This document shows positions 51,647 through 60,476 of a stretch of DNA of 64,000 nucleotides, piece after piece. Source of the DNA: Paraburkholderia caffeinilytica (GTDB lineage: Bacteria; Pseudomonadota; Gammaproteobacteria; Burkholderiales; Burkholderiaceae); contig NZ_CP031466.1 of assembly GCF_003368325.1 (NCBI RefSeq), positions 744,001 to 808,000 on the forward strand. Direction: 5' to 3'. The position numbers were made by a program, and so were the translations under genes. Numbering within the stretch: the first letter of the stretch is position 1; each line of letters opens with the position of its first letter. Under the pieces are notes generated by a model that saw only the letters and a list, made by a program, of their open reading frames with translations, ran no database searches and was not told the origin of the DNA.

Positions 51647-53056
51647 ATGGAGACACGCGTGAACCCAGCACGTCCGCAAGCCGCCGCGCCGGCCAGCAGC
51701 GCCATGCTGCGCCGCGTGGCCTTCGCCTCGACCATCGGCACCGCGGCCGAGTACTACGACTTCTTCGTCTACGGCACGGCTGCCGTGCTGGTGTTCGGCC
51801 AGAAATTCTTTCCCTCCGCTGACCCGCTGATCGGCACGCTCGCCGCCTTCGCCACCTACGCGGTCGGTTTTCTGGCTCGCCCGCTGGGCGGCATCGTGTT
51901 CGGTCATTTCGGCGATCGCGTCGGCCGCAAGAAGGCCTTGATCGTGACGATCCTGATCGTCGGTTTGGGGACGTTCGTGATCGGCCTGCTGCCGGACTAT
52001 CAGTCGATCGGCATCTGGGCGCCGATCGCGCTAATCGTGATCCGCGTGCTGCAAGGCTTCGGTGTGGGTGGCGAGCAGGCGGGCGCCGTGTTGCTCACGG
52101 CGGAATACGCGCCTCCTGTGCGGCGCGGCTTCTTTGCGAGCCTCGTGCAACTCGGTGCACCGGCGGGTTTCCTGATTCCGTCTGGCTTGTTCGCGCTGCT
52201 CAGCGCGACGTTGACGCCGGCACAACTGCTCGACTGGGGCTGGCGCATTCCGTTTCTCGCCAGCGCGCTGCTGGTCGCCGTGGGCCTGTACATCCGCTTG
52301 CGCACCGAAGAGTCGCCGATCTTCGCGACGATCCAGCGCACCAAGGCAGTGGCTTCGCGCCCGGTGGTGGAAGTGGTGCGGCAGTTCGGCCCGACGATCG
52401 TCAAAGGTGTCGGCGCCAAATTGATCGAGGCGTGCGCCTTTGCGATGTACACGATGATCGTGCTCGCCTACGGCAAAGCGCACGGCATCGCACAAAGCAT
52501 GCTGCTCGAAACGGTGATCGTCGCGGTCGCGCTCGAACTCGTGACGATTCCGCTCGCCGGTGCGCTGTCCGATCGCATCGGACGGCGGCCGACCTTTATT
52601 GCCGGTGCGTTATTGCACGTGGCGCTGGTGGTGCCGTTCTTCATGGCGATCGATAGCGGCAATCGCGCGGCGATCCAGCTCGTGATGATTCTCGCCATTA
52701 GCGTGGGCCACAGCCTCTGCTATGCACCGCAAGCGGCGCTATTCCCCGAACTGTTCCCGGCGCGCGTGCGGTGCAGCGGTATCGCGCTGATCTGGCAGAT
52801 CGGCTCTTTGCTCGGCAGCGGTGTGCTCGGGCTGCTGGCCGTCAAGCTGATTCAGGCCACGCATGGCAATTCGCTCGCGTTGATCGTCTACGTCGCCGTG
52901 CTCGGCATCGTGTCGACCGTGTCGCTCTTTGCATTGCCGGAAACCGCGCCTCTGCGCCGCGGCGGCGATCTCCATGACTGGGGCGGCGGCGAGCCGGCAG
53001 AAGCGCAACCGGCAGCACAAGCCCTCGCATCCCCATCTTCTTTCGCGCGGCATTGA
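51647..53056 (+). CDS. MFS transporter, metabolite:H+ symporter type (MHS)
   Basis: 469 residues; a GTG at 51659 is another possible start. Twelve hydrophobic segments, with the MHS N-terminus ASTIGTAAEYYDFFVYGTAAVL, loop motif GHFGDRVGRKKALIVTI and VGGEQAGAVLLTAEYAP, and the partner motif SDRIGRRPTFI between helices 8 and 9. It imports a carboxylate with protons; here probably a sugar acid such as gulonate, mannonate or hexuronate. It follows manD by ~35 bp and is in one operon with it. Confidence 0.9.
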   Translation: METRVNPARPQAAAPASSAMLRRVAFASTIGTAAEYYDFFVYGTAAVLVFGQKFFPSADPLIGTLAAFATYAVGFLARPLGGIVFGHFGDRVGRKKALIVTILIVGLGTFVIGLLPDYQSIGIWAPIALIVIRVLQGFGVGGEQAGAVLLTAEYAPPVRRGFFASLVQLGAPAGFLIPSGLFALLSATLTPAQLLDWGWRIPFLASALLVAVGLYIRLRTEESPIFATIQRTKAVASRPVVEVVRQFGPTIVKGVGAKLIEACAFAMYTMIVLAYGKAHGIAQSMLLETVIVAVALELVTIPLAGALSDRIGRRPTFIAGALLHVALVVPFFMAIDSGNRAAIQLVMILAISVGHSLCYAPQAALFPELFPARVRCSGIALIWQIGSLLGSGVLGLLAVKLIQATHGNSLALIVYVAVLGIVSTVSLFALPETAPLRRGGDLHDWGGGEPAEAQPAAQALASPSSFARH

Positions 53057-53087
53057 GCGCGAGACCTTTGTCATTCCGGAGTCCTTC

Positions 53088-54134
53088 ATGCTTGCAGCCG
53101 TGCTTCACGAACCCAAACTGATCCGCATCGACGAAGTCGAGCCGCCTGTACCCGGCCCCGGCCAGGTGCGAGTACGCGTGCGCGCGGGCGGCATTTGCGG
53201 GTCCGATCTGTCGTATTACTTCAAAGGCAAGAGCGGTGATTTCGCGGTGCGCGAGCCGTTCGTGCTCGGGCATGAGGTGGCCGGCGAAATCGATTCGCTC
53301 GGCGAGGGCGTCATCGCCGAGCATCGTCTGACGCCTGGGCAGCGTGTCGCCGTGAATCCCGGACTGGCCTGCGGGACCTGCCGCTTTTGCGTCGGCGGGA
53401 TGCCGAATCATTGTCTGAACATGCGCTTCATGGGCAGTGCATCGACGTTTCCGCACACGCAGGGCATGTTCCGTCAGTACATCGTCGTCGCGGCGCGGCA
53501 ATGCGTGCCCGTGCCGGACGGCGTCGATTTCGCACAGGCGTCGATGGCCGAGCCGCTCGCGGTCGCGTTGCATGCGGTGAAGCAGGCGGGTTCGCTCGTC
53601 GGCGCCCATGTCTTGCTGGTGGGGTGCGGGCCGATCGGTTGCATTCTGTTGAGCGTGGCGCGCCGCGCCGGCGCTCATCGCGTGGTCGCGCTGGATCTGT
53701 CGGACCGGGCGTTGCAGGTTGCGCAGCAACTCGGCGCGGATCAGATCGTGAACGCGACGGACAGCACGACGATCGATCAATGGTCCGCGCAACGCGGCAG
53801 GTTCGACGTGGTCATCGAGGCATCGGGCAGTCCCGCCGGACTCGATACGGCGCTGCGTGCGGCGCGCGCGGGCGGCACGGTGATTCAGGTCGGCAATCTG
53901 CCGGCGGGTCAATCGCCGGTGGCGGCGAACCTGGTGATGTCGAAGGAACTCCGCTATCAAGGCTCGTTCCGTTTCGCCGGAGAATATGCCATCGCGGCCG
54001 ATGAAATCGCCTCCGGCAAGGTCGACTTGCGACCGCTCATGACGCATGCGTTCGCGATGAGCGAAGCGAACCGTGCGTTCGAAGTGGCGCTCGACCGCTC
54101 GCAGTCGATGAAGGTGCACCTGAACTTCGACTGA
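53088..54134 (+). CDS. Zinc-dependent dehydrogenase, L-gulonate/L-idonate 5-dehydrogenase type (RspB-like)
   Basis: 348 residues from ATG 53088. Catalytic zinc ligands are in GGICGSDLSYY (Cys) and FVLGHEVAGEI (His, Glu). The structural zinc Cys cluster is GLACGTCRFCVGGMPNHC. The NAD loop is LLVGCGPIGC, with ALDLSDRAL (Asp at the strand end favours NAD). The closest functional type is IdnD/RspB. In the RspA-RspB arrangement the enzyme oxidises L-gulonate to fructuronate, which UxuB and ManD then process. That is the best reading of the context. Confidence 0.88.
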   Translation: MLAAVLHEPKLIRIDEVEPPVPGPGQVRVRVRAGGICGSDLSYYFKGKSGDFAVREPFVLGHEVAGEIDSLGEGVIAEHRLTPGQRVAVNPGLACGTCRFCVGGMPNHCLNMRFMGSASTFPHTQGMFRQYIVVAARQCVPVPDGVDFAQASMAEPLAVALHAVKQAGSLVGAHVLLVGCGPIGCILLSVARRAGAHRVVALDLSDRALQVAQQLGADQIVNATDSTTIDQWSAQRGRFDVVIEASGSPAGLDTALRAARAGGTVIQVGNLPAGQSPVAANLVMSKELRYQGSFRFAGEYAIAADEIASGKVDLRPLMTHAFAMSEANRAFEVALDRSQSMKVHLNFD

Positions 54135-54245
54135 GCATCGACCATGGCATGAGGCGTTGCATCTGGCCGCAGCGCCTTGCCAGGCCAATCAAACCACCAT
54201 AGCTATTCAAACGCCCACCAAGAGGCGACCCGAAGGAGACACCTG

Positions 54246-55538
54246 ATGATCAAGAGTCAACGCTGGTTTGTCGTCGCGCTGCTGTTTCTGGCCGGCGTCA
54301 TCAACTATCTCGACCGCGCGGCGCTGTCGATTGCGGCACCGCTGATCCAGAAAGACCTGCACTTCTCGCATGCGCAGTTGGGCATCGTGTTCAGCAGCTT
54401 TTTCATTGGCTATGCGCTGTTCAATTTTGTCGGCGGTGTGCTGTCGGACAAAGTCGGCGCGAAACGCGTATTCGGCACCGCAATGGGTGTGTGGTCGGTG
54501 TTCTGCGGCGCGACCGCGCTGGCCACGGGCATCGGTTCGCTGATCGTGCTGCGCGTGTTGTTCGGGATGGGCGAAGGCCCGTTCAGTTCGTCGAACAGCA
54601 AGATGGTCAATAACTGGTTCCCGCGCAAGGAAGTCGCGAGCGCGATTGGCGTGATCAGTTCGGGCACGCCGCTCGGCGGCGCGCTGGCGGGTCCGGTAGT
54701 CGGTTTCATGGCGGTGCAGTTCGGCTGGCGCTGGGCCTTTGTCGCGATCATGCTGCTGGGACTGTTGTGGCTCGTCTTGTGGGCGGCAACCACGACCGAA
54801 CACCCGCACGAAAATTCGCGCGTCACGCCTCACGAGATCGAACTCATCCGCGCCGGTCAGACGGACGAACATGCGATCGCGCATTCGGCCAGCGGCGAGC
54901 GGTTCGGCCTGCGGCACTTCCTGAAGAAACCGATCATTCTCGCCACCGCCTTCGCGTTCTTCTCATACAACTACGTGCTGTTCTTCTTCCTGTCGTGGTT
55001 CCCGACCTATCTGACCGAAGCGCATCACCTGAGTCTGCGCGACATGAGTTTCGCCACGGTCATTCCGTGGCTGCTCGGCAGTATCGGGCTCGCGGCGGGC
55101 GGCTTCATCTCCGACTTCATCTTGCGCCTGACCGGCAAGCCGCTGCTGTCGCGCAGGCTCGTGCTGGGCAGTTGTCTGGGCGCGGCGGCGGTGTGCGTGG
55201 CGTTGGCCGGGCGCGTTGCCAGTACTCAGAGCGCCGTCGCGCTGATGTCGGTGTCGATCTTCTTCCTGTATGTGACGGGCGCGGTGTACTGGGCCGTGAT
55301 TCAGGATACCGTGCCGCGCGAACACGTTGGCGGCGCGGGTGGTTTTGCGCACTTGCTGGCGAACCTGGCCGGCGTGATCGGGCCTGCGGTGACGGGCTTC
55401 ATCGTCGAGGCGACGCACGGCAATTACGCCAGTGCGTTCGTGCTGGCGGGCGCGATTGCCGTGCTCGGCGCGCTGTGTTCGCTGGTGTGGATTCGCGAGC
55501 CGCGTGCGAGTGCATTGAACATGAAACGTGCATGGTAG
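54246..55538 (+). CDS. MFS transporter, ACS (hexuronate/galactonate) family
   Basis: 430 residues from ATG 54246 (GAAGGAGACA upstream). Twelve membrane segments. Family marks are NYLDRAALSIAAPLIQKDL, GVLSDKVGAKRVF and FGMGEGPFSSSNSKMVNNWF. This is the anion:cation symporter family, which contains hexuronate (ExuT), galactonate (DgoT) and glucarate (GudP) importers. It is a second transporter in the same cluster and likely imports the sugar acid degraded by the neighbouring enzymes. Confidence 0.93.
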   Translation: MIKSQRWFVVALLFLAGVINYLDRAALSIAAPLIQKDLHFSHAQLGIVFSSFFIGYALFNFVGGVLSDKVGAKRVFGTAMGVWSVFCGATALATGIGSLIVLRVLFGMGEGPFSSSNSKMVNNWFPRKEVASAIGVISSGTPLGGALAGPVVGFMAVQFGWRWAFVAIMLLGLLWLVLWAATTTEHPHENSRVTPHEIELIRAGQTDEHAIAHSASGERFGLRHFLKKPIILATAFAFFSYNYVLFFFLSWFPTYLTEAHHLSLRDMSFATVIPWLLGSIGLAAGGFISDFILRLTGKPLLSRRLVLGSCLGAAAVCVALAGRVASTQSAVALMSVSIFFLYVTGAVYWAVIQDTVPREHVGGAGGFAHLLANLAGVIGPAVTGFIVEATHGNYASAFVLAGAIAVLGALCSLVWIREPRASALNMKRAW

Positions 55539-55634
55539 TATGGTGCGGCACGCTTTAGTGGATATCCGGGTGGGTATTCGTGGTGCGTGCCGTCCCCCTC
55601 GCCATTCATTCGCCGCTATCCGCTGCTTTAACCG

Positions 55635-56468
55635 ATGCCGACCAAGAACCTCCACGCCAGCGCGTCTCCTTTCTCCTCCGATGTCACGCTCGTCGCGCCT
55701 CGTATACGGCGCCGCGCGAGCGTGCAGCCCGGTGCGCGCGTCGAACTGCCGGATCTGACCGCCAGCGTCTCGCTGGACTCGCACGAACCGATCGGCAAGC
55801 AGATTTTCCGTGCGCTGCGCGAGGCGATTTTTGTCGGCCAGCTGGTGCCGGGCACGCCGCTTTCGGAGAAGGAAGTGTCCGACCTGTTTCAGGTGTCGCG
55901 GCAACCGGTGCGGGAGGCGTTCATCAAGCTGGTCGAAGCGGGCGTGCTTCAGGTATTGCCGCAGCGCGGCACTTTCGTGAAGCGCATTTCGCCGCGCCAG
56001 GTGCGGGAAGGGCGCTTCATTCGCGAAGCCATCGAGACGGCGGTGGTGAAGAAGGCAGCCGTATCGATCACCGACGAGCAGTTGCAGGCGCTGGCCGACA
56101 ATCTTCGCGACCAGAAGCTCGCGGCGAAATCGAACGACACCGCCGCCTTCCTTGCGCTCGACGAGGCGTTTCACTACGCGATTGCCCAGGCGATCGATTG
56201 CACGGCGGCGTGGGAAACGATTCAGGACATCAAGGCACAGATGGACCGGGTGCGCTACCTGAGCTTGCCCGATGTATCGCCGCTCGATCTGCTGATCAAG
56301 CAGCACGCAAAAATTCTGGCGGGCCTGCGCGCGCACGACCCGAGCGCCGCTGAAGAAGCGATGCGCAACCATCTGCGCGAGATTCTGATGTCGCTGGGTC
56401 CGATAGCCGAGCGCAATCCGGCGTGGTTCGATGCGGACGAACCGGAGCGCGTGCCGCTTTCGACTTGA
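55635..56468 (+). CDS. GntR-family (FCD) regulator of the sugar-acid cluster
   Basis: 277 residues. A ~50-residue N-terminal extension precedes the winged-helix HTH (PIGKQIFRALREAIFVGQLVPG, LSEKEVSDLFQVSRQPVREAFIKL, PQRGTFVKRI) and then an FCD ligand-binding helical domain (AFLALDEAFHYAIAQAI, metal-binding His in KQHAKILAGL and MRNHLREI). Such regulators repress sugar-acid genes until the ligand binds. It lies ~97 bp after the MFS gene. Candidate operators with ATGGTAGYAT are at 50235 and 55530. Confidence 0.93.
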   Translation: MPTKNLHASASPFSSDVTLVAPRIRRRASVQPGARVELPDLTASVSLDSHEPIGKQIFRALREAIFVGQLVPGTPLSEKEVSDLFQVSRQPVREAFIKLVEAGVLQVLPQRGTFVKRISPRQVREGRFIREAIETAVVKKAAVSITDEQLQALADNLRDQKLAAKSNDTAAFLALDEAFHYAIAQAIDCTAAWETIQDIKAQMDRVRYLSLPDVSPLDLLIKQHAKILAGLRAHDPSAAEEAMRNHLREILMSLGPIAERNPAWFDADEPERVPLST

Positions 56469-56819
56469 ATCGATGGGTAGATAGCCAGGCCGCTCTCTTG
56501 CCAACTCACTTACTTGCGGCCGTGGGCGCGTTGCTCACTGGCAGCACAAGCCAGCCTGTTTCACCCAGGCATGACCCGCGGAATCCCGCTTGGCGGCGTC
56601 TTCGGCCCCGCTTCAGCCTGCAATTGTCATACGAATAATCCCCTCAAAACGTGAGGCAACTTCGCCTCGTTCGACGCTTCAGCGAGCGCCGAAGCAATCG
56701 TTTGCGCCGATCTTGAGGTAACTCTTTTTGATTTTCGCCGGTGCGTTTTCGACCTATCAACTTTTCCCTCGGGCTTGCCGAAAACATCGCTATAGCAACG
56801 GGATTGACTGGAGACGGGT
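56469..56819. other. Gene-free stretch before the small lipoprotein gene
   Basis: Nothing coding. It has a small hairpin (GAGGC-AACTTC-GCCTC, 56653-56668), and the sequence before the GTG at 56820 is GGAGACGG. Confidence 0.6.
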
Positions 56820-57185
56820 GTGAAGCGACAGGTGTGGTTTTTGGTAGCCGTTCTCGCGCTGGCCGGGTGCGCACAGATGCCCGCGCAGAATGCCGCGCGC
56901 ACGGACAAGGCGCCCAATGAAGTCATCAGTTTCGAAATTCCGCCCGACGCGCTCGGCGCGCATGACCCGCAACTCACCGCCGTGCTGACCAGGGCAGGCG
57001 CATTGGCTGCCGCGCAGCAGCAGTCCACGGTCGTGCTGGTCACCGCGCTGGGTCAGGATTTCGCGTACCTGAACCAGGCGGTATGGAAGGGCGTGCCCGC
57101 GCAACGCATGTCGAAGGTGAGCTTCGAAAATCGAACCGCCGGCCTCGGCCAGCCGTATAGCGTCTCGATCAGGACGGTGCAATGA
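56820..57185 (+). CDS. Small lipoprotein (121 aa)
   Basis: It starts at GTG 56820 after GGAGACGG. Lipobox ALAGC (Cys17) follows MKRQVWFLVAVLALAGC. The mature part has ALTRAGALAAAQQQSTVVLVT and KVSFENRTAGLGQPYSVSI. No known family. The stop overlaps the next start by the ATGA type, so it is translated with a small exported protein and probably with the lytic transglycosylase at 57606. Confidence 0.75.
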   Translation: MKRQVWFLVAVLALAGCAQMPAQNAARTDKAPNEVISFEIPPDALGAHDPQLTAVLTRAGALAAAQQQSTVVLVTALGQDFAYLNQAVWKGVPAQRMSKVSFENRTAGLGQPYSVSIRTVQ

Positions 57186-57550
57186 AGGAGGCTATCGCGA
57201 TGCTTCGAATCACCTTGCTGACGGTGGCCACGCTGCTCGCCGCGCCTGCTTTCGCGGGGCAGCCGGGAGCGGATCTGCAGTCGTCCGGCGCGTTCCCCGC
57301 CACGGTGCCCGCCGCGGCGGACAAGGTCTATCCGCCGTTGCCGTCGCTCGCGATGCTACCGCCGCCGAGCGGCGCGGATGACGATTTGCCGCTGAAGCCG
57401 GCGACACATCGAAAGAAGTCGCGTGCGCCGGCCCAGCTTCAGGAGCACAAGGGACCGTCGACGCCGGTTGTCCGGACCGTGGTGTCCGATGCCTCGCACG
57501 CTTACCTCGACGCCGTGCAACGGCAGATCGATCAGGCCCTGGTCAAGTAG
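57182..57550 (+). CDS. Small secreted Pro-rich protein
   Basis: 122 residues with ATG 57182 overlapping the previous stop. The signal peptide ends near APAFA-GQP. The mature chain is Pro/Ala-rich (YPPLPSLAMLPPPSG), then basic (KPATHRKKSRAPAQL), then ends in a helix (HAYLDAVQRQIDQALVK). It has no Cys and no domain I recognise. It may be a periplasmic linker partner of the transglycosylase 56 bp downstream. Confidence 0.7.
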   Translation: MKEAIAMLRITLLTVATLLAAPAFAGQPGADLQSSGAFPATVPAAADKVYPPLPSLAMLPPPSGADDDLPLKPATHRKKSRAPAQLQEHKGPSTPVVRTVVSDASHAYLDAVQRQIDQALVK

Positions 57551-57605
57551 TCCGGCCGGCGGCCTGCCGTTCTCTTTTTATCGCGATCAAGCGGAAGGAT
57601 GAATC

Positions 57606-58073
57606 GTGTCCTTGAAAGTCTTCTGTATTGCCCTGGCGTGGCTGTCGATGTCCGGTGCGGCCCTCGCGGCCGACGACTGCTTCAATCAAGCCGCGGCCTA
57701 CCAGGGCGTCAATCCTTGGGTATTGCGCGCCGTTGCATGGTACGAGTCAAAGGGCGATCCAGCCGCGATACATCAGAACGCGAACGGTTCGATCGACGTC
57801 GGCCAGGCGCAGATCAATTCGATCCATTTTGGTGCGCTCGCGCGCGAGGGCGTACCGCACCGCGCGTTGACCGATCCGTGCGTGAACGTCTACGTGGCCG
57901 CGTGGCTGATGAAGCAGAAGATGGTCAAATACGGCAACACCTGGCGAGCGATCGGCGCGTATCACTCGGAATCGCCGAAGCAGCGCGACGCCTACGCCCG
58001 AAGCATCCAGCAGGTGCTGGTCGGATGGGGGCAGTTGCCGTCCGCGCGCCAATCGCTGATTGCCGGTCGATAG
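57606..58073 (+). CDS. Secreted lytic transglycosylase, IagB/BfpH/VirB1-type
   Basis: 155 residues at GTG 57606 (AAGCGGAAGG upstream). The signal peptide ends near LAA-DDC. The SLT domain has the catalytic Glu in VAWYESKGDP, then NGSIDVGQAQIN, DPCVNVYVAAWLMKQ and AIGAYHSES. This type belongs to specialised secretion and pilus systems. Here it is the third gene of a small operon with two exported proteins of unknown function. It could serve an unseen machine or the T2SS island. Confidence 0.88.
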   Translation: MSLKVFCIALAWLSMSGAALAADDCFNQAAAYQGVNPWVLRAVAWYESKGDPAAIHQNANGSIDVGQAQINSIHFGALAREGVPHRALTDPCVNVYVAAWLMKQKMVKYGNTWRAIGAYHSESPKQRDAYARSIQQVLVGWGQLPSARQSLIAGR

Positions 58074-58166
58074 TCGATAGTCGATAGTCGACAGTCACGA
58101 AAACGCAGCGTCGCGTGGTTACCATGAGGCCCCGGACGGCCTCGATTTCACCCACGACGCAGCCTC

Positions 58167-59231
58167 ATGCATGCTGCACCGTGCGGAGAATGCAGGGCCA
58201 GGCTGTACTTGCTGAGGCCTTCGTTGATCAGATCACATACGCATAAAGCGGCCGTGTTGGTGGCGCTTGCCGGTATCGGCCTCGCCGCCGGCGCGCCTTT
58301 CGTTCTCAATTCGCACGCGGCGTTCGCCGGGCTGCGCAACGTCTCGCTATCTGTATTCGCCGCGCTTGCCGCGAGCGCCGCAATCAGCGCGATGGCAAAA
58401 GCCGGCAAGCTGCATCTGATGCAGACCGCGCTCGGATTCAGGGTCGGTTTTCTACGGACCCTGGCCATCACGCTGGCGACCGATTTCGCGTTCCTGGCGT
58501 CCCCGCTGGGCGCGGCGGGCTACGGCGTCAACATCGGCCTGCTGCAGCGCGCCGGCGCATCCTGGTCGCTTGCGGCGACGGTCGTCGGCGCGGATCAGGC
58601 GCTCGATCTCGCGTTCTTCACGACCGCCGTACCGGTTTCCTTGCTGTTTGCCTTCGGGCCGCTGATGCAAGTGATTCCGCGTGCCAGCGCGCCGCTCGTG
58701 TTCGGCGGGCTGGCCGGCGCGGCATGCCTGATCGGTGTCTGCTGGATGAGCCGCCGGCGTGTGGCGGCGGCATTGGGCGCCGCCGGCCGGCGCGTTCGTT
58801 GGCTCGATGAACGCCGCGCGCGATTGAGCCGGTTTTTCCACAACGTGCGCCGGCAATGGCTGGAACTGCTTGCGGGACCCAGGTGGCGGCTTGGCGCGTT
58901 GTGTCTGTTCACGACGCTGCAGTGGTTGCTGCGCTATGGCGCCCTCTGGTTTATCTTGCGCGAACTCGGTTACCGCTTGCCGTTAGGGTTCGTTCTGGCC
59001 GTGCAGGCAGTCGTGCTGCATGCCGCGTTGTGGACCGGTGTGCCCGCGGGCGGCGGCACCGGCGATATCGCTCTCGCTGCGGCATTCGCGAATTGGGTGC
59101 CCCGCGCGGGCATCGCTACGGCGCTGGTGTTGTGGCGTTTCGCAACGCTTTACAGCCCGCTGGCGCTGGGCGCGGCAGGTTTTGCCGCACTGGCGGCGAG
59201 GGGGCGCAACCCACTGTCGGCTGCCGACTGA
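58167..59231 (+). CDS. Flippase-like (lysylphosphatidylglycerol synthase TM-type) membrane protein
   Basis: 354 residues, with the start not well supported (ATG 58167; the first 25 residues are poorly conserved in character). About eight hydrophobic segments with GVPAGGGTGDIALAAAF and ITLATDFAFLASPLGAAGYGVNIGLLQRAGAS. The layout is like UPF0104/LPG_synthase_TM proteins, thought to flip polyprenyl-linked sugars or lipids. The convergent GT2 glycosyltransferase next to it supports a role in glycolipid or glycan making. Confidence 0.8.
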   Translation: MHAAPCGECRARLYLLRPSLIRSHTHKAAVLVALAGIGLAAGAPFVLNSHAAFAGLRNVSLSVFAALAASAAISAMAKAGKLHLMQTALGFRVGFLRTLAITLATDFAFLASPLGAAGYGVNIGLLQRAGASWSLAATVVGADQALDLAFFTTAVPVSLLFAFGPLMQVIPRASAPLVFGGLAGAACLIGVCWMSRRRVAAALGAAGRRVRWLDERRARLSRFFHNVRRQWLELLAGPRWRLGALCLFTTLQWLLRYGALWFILRELGYRLPLGFVLAVQAVVLHAALWTGVPAGGGTGDIALAAAFANWVPRAGIATALVLWRFATLYSPLALGAAGFAALAARGRNPLSAAD

Positions 59232-59311
59232 ACGCCCGAGACCGGGCGCGAGCGGGACAGGGCGGCGCGGGGCTCGTCAGGATCGCCAGGCTCGTCAGGT
59301 TCGCAAGCGCG

Positions 59312-60082
59312 TCAGCCCGGACTATCGGTATCGGGCACTTTCCGGATGCGCGCCGCAAAACTCGTGCGCGAGCCATACTCGACACGCAAGCGAAGCATTT
59401 GAAAGGTCTGTGAAATGAGCGCGAGCGGATAGACCGCTTTCAGAAGGTCCGCGATCATCCGCCATTCCGCACGCATGCCTTTCCAGTAGCCGAGTTTCTC
59501 GGTTTTGCGCGCCTGCGTGACATGTGGCCAGTGAGTCACCGCAATCGGCAGACGGCGCGCGATGATGCGGCGGTTCATGAACACTTCGACCCCGAAGCGC
59601 GGCAAGCCGTGAACCTCCTGCAGGACTTCGCTCAACAGCGCTTTTTCGACCACGCGTTCGCCGGAGACGAAATCGAGGCCGATGGCGCGGAATGCCAGCA
59701 GGCTGTTCTGGCGCAGGCTCAGGCTCACTTGCGCGTTGCCTTGCAAAACGGGCAGGGCGAGCGTGCTGATGCCCTCGGCGGTCAGGCCCTTCAGGTCGGC
59801 ATCGAGCAGCATCAGCAGTTCGCCGCGTGCGGCGGCGATCCCGGCTGCCATGGCGGCGCTTTTCCCGCGGTTCTCGGAGCATCGGATCAGTTGCGCCGAC
59901 GCGAAACGCTCGACCACGTCAGCGGTGCCGTCGGTCGACCCGTCGTCCACCACGATGACTTCGGCAAGCAAGGGATGCGCGCAGGCCACCGCCAGCACCC
60001 TGCCGATGCGGGGCGCCTCGTTGTAAGCGCAAATGACACAGGAAATTCGTGTGGGCGGTCTGAGCGGGGCGCGAGCTGTCAT
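59312..60082 (-). CDS. GT2-family glycosyltransferase
   Basis: 256 residues from ATG 60082. The GT-A fold has CVICAYNEAPRIGRVL, VIVVDDGSTDGTADVVE, NRGKSAAMAAGI and the metal-binding LLMLLDADLKG. There is no C-terminal membrane anchor of the usual two-helix type, but hydrophobic stretches exist near the end (LLKAVYPLALISQTF). It transfers a sugar from a nucleotide sugar, perhaps to polyprenyl phosphate like DPM-type enzymes. It is paired convergently with the flippase-like gene. Confidence 0.88.
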   Translation of the reverse strand: MTARAPLRPPTRISCVICAYNEAPRIGRVLAVACAHPLLAEVIVVDDGSTDGTADVVERFASAQLIRCSENRGKSAAMAAGIAAARGELLMLLDADLKGLTAEGISTLALPVLQGNAQVSLSLRQNSLLAFRAIGLDFVSGERVVEKALLSEVLQEVHGLPRFGVEVFMNRRIIARRLPIAVTHWPHVTQARKTEKLGYWKGMRAEWRMIADLLKAVYPLALISQTFQMLRLRVEYGSRTSFAARIRKVPDTDSPG

Positions 60083-60176
60083 GGGAAGGGCAGTAAAGAA
60101 CCGTTATGGTGCGCTGCAGCACAATGCATGTTTTTCAGCTATAGTCGGGACACGGCTATGTCCAGAGAGGTCCAGA

Positions 60177-60467
60177 ATGTACGACGCCGAAATCGCCGCC
60201 ACCCTCCTGAATCGTTGGACCGCACGTTCGTCAACGACTGACTTCGACGTCTACCTCGAGTTGTTGCGCGAAGGCAATCTGAGTTTCACCTACCAGTCCG
60301 GTCACGTGCGCGACGCCGGTATCGAAGAGGCAGGCGCATTCAATATCGAATCGCTGGTTTTCGGTGACGGCTCGCGCGCCCTGCGCGTCGAAGCGCCTGA
60401 CCAGACACCCCGCTGGACGCGCTGGGTGGCGGTGGAACCGCTGCTGCCCGTAACCAGCGAGGCATGA
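60177..60467 (+). CDS. Small hypothetical protein (96 aa)
   Basis: Start chosen at ATG 60177 (CAGAGAGG upstream); a longer upstream frame crosses the GT2 promoter. MYDAEIAATLLNRWTARSST then FDVYLELLREGNLSFTYQSG and SLVFGDGSRALRVEAPDQTP. It is acidic and soluble, with no signal peptide and no family I know. It ends 9 bp from the convergent phnM stop. Confidence 0.65.
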   Translation: MYDAEIAATLLNRWTARSSTTDFDVYLELLREGNLSFTYQSGHVRDAGIEEAGAFNIESLVFGDGSRALRVEAPDQTPRWTRWVAVEPLLPVTSEA

Positions 60468-60476
60468 ACACCATCG

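Noticed and set aside
54963..56504. 513-codon minus-strand frame across the MFS/GntR junction
   Set aside because: Antisense to two secure genes and lacking any domain.
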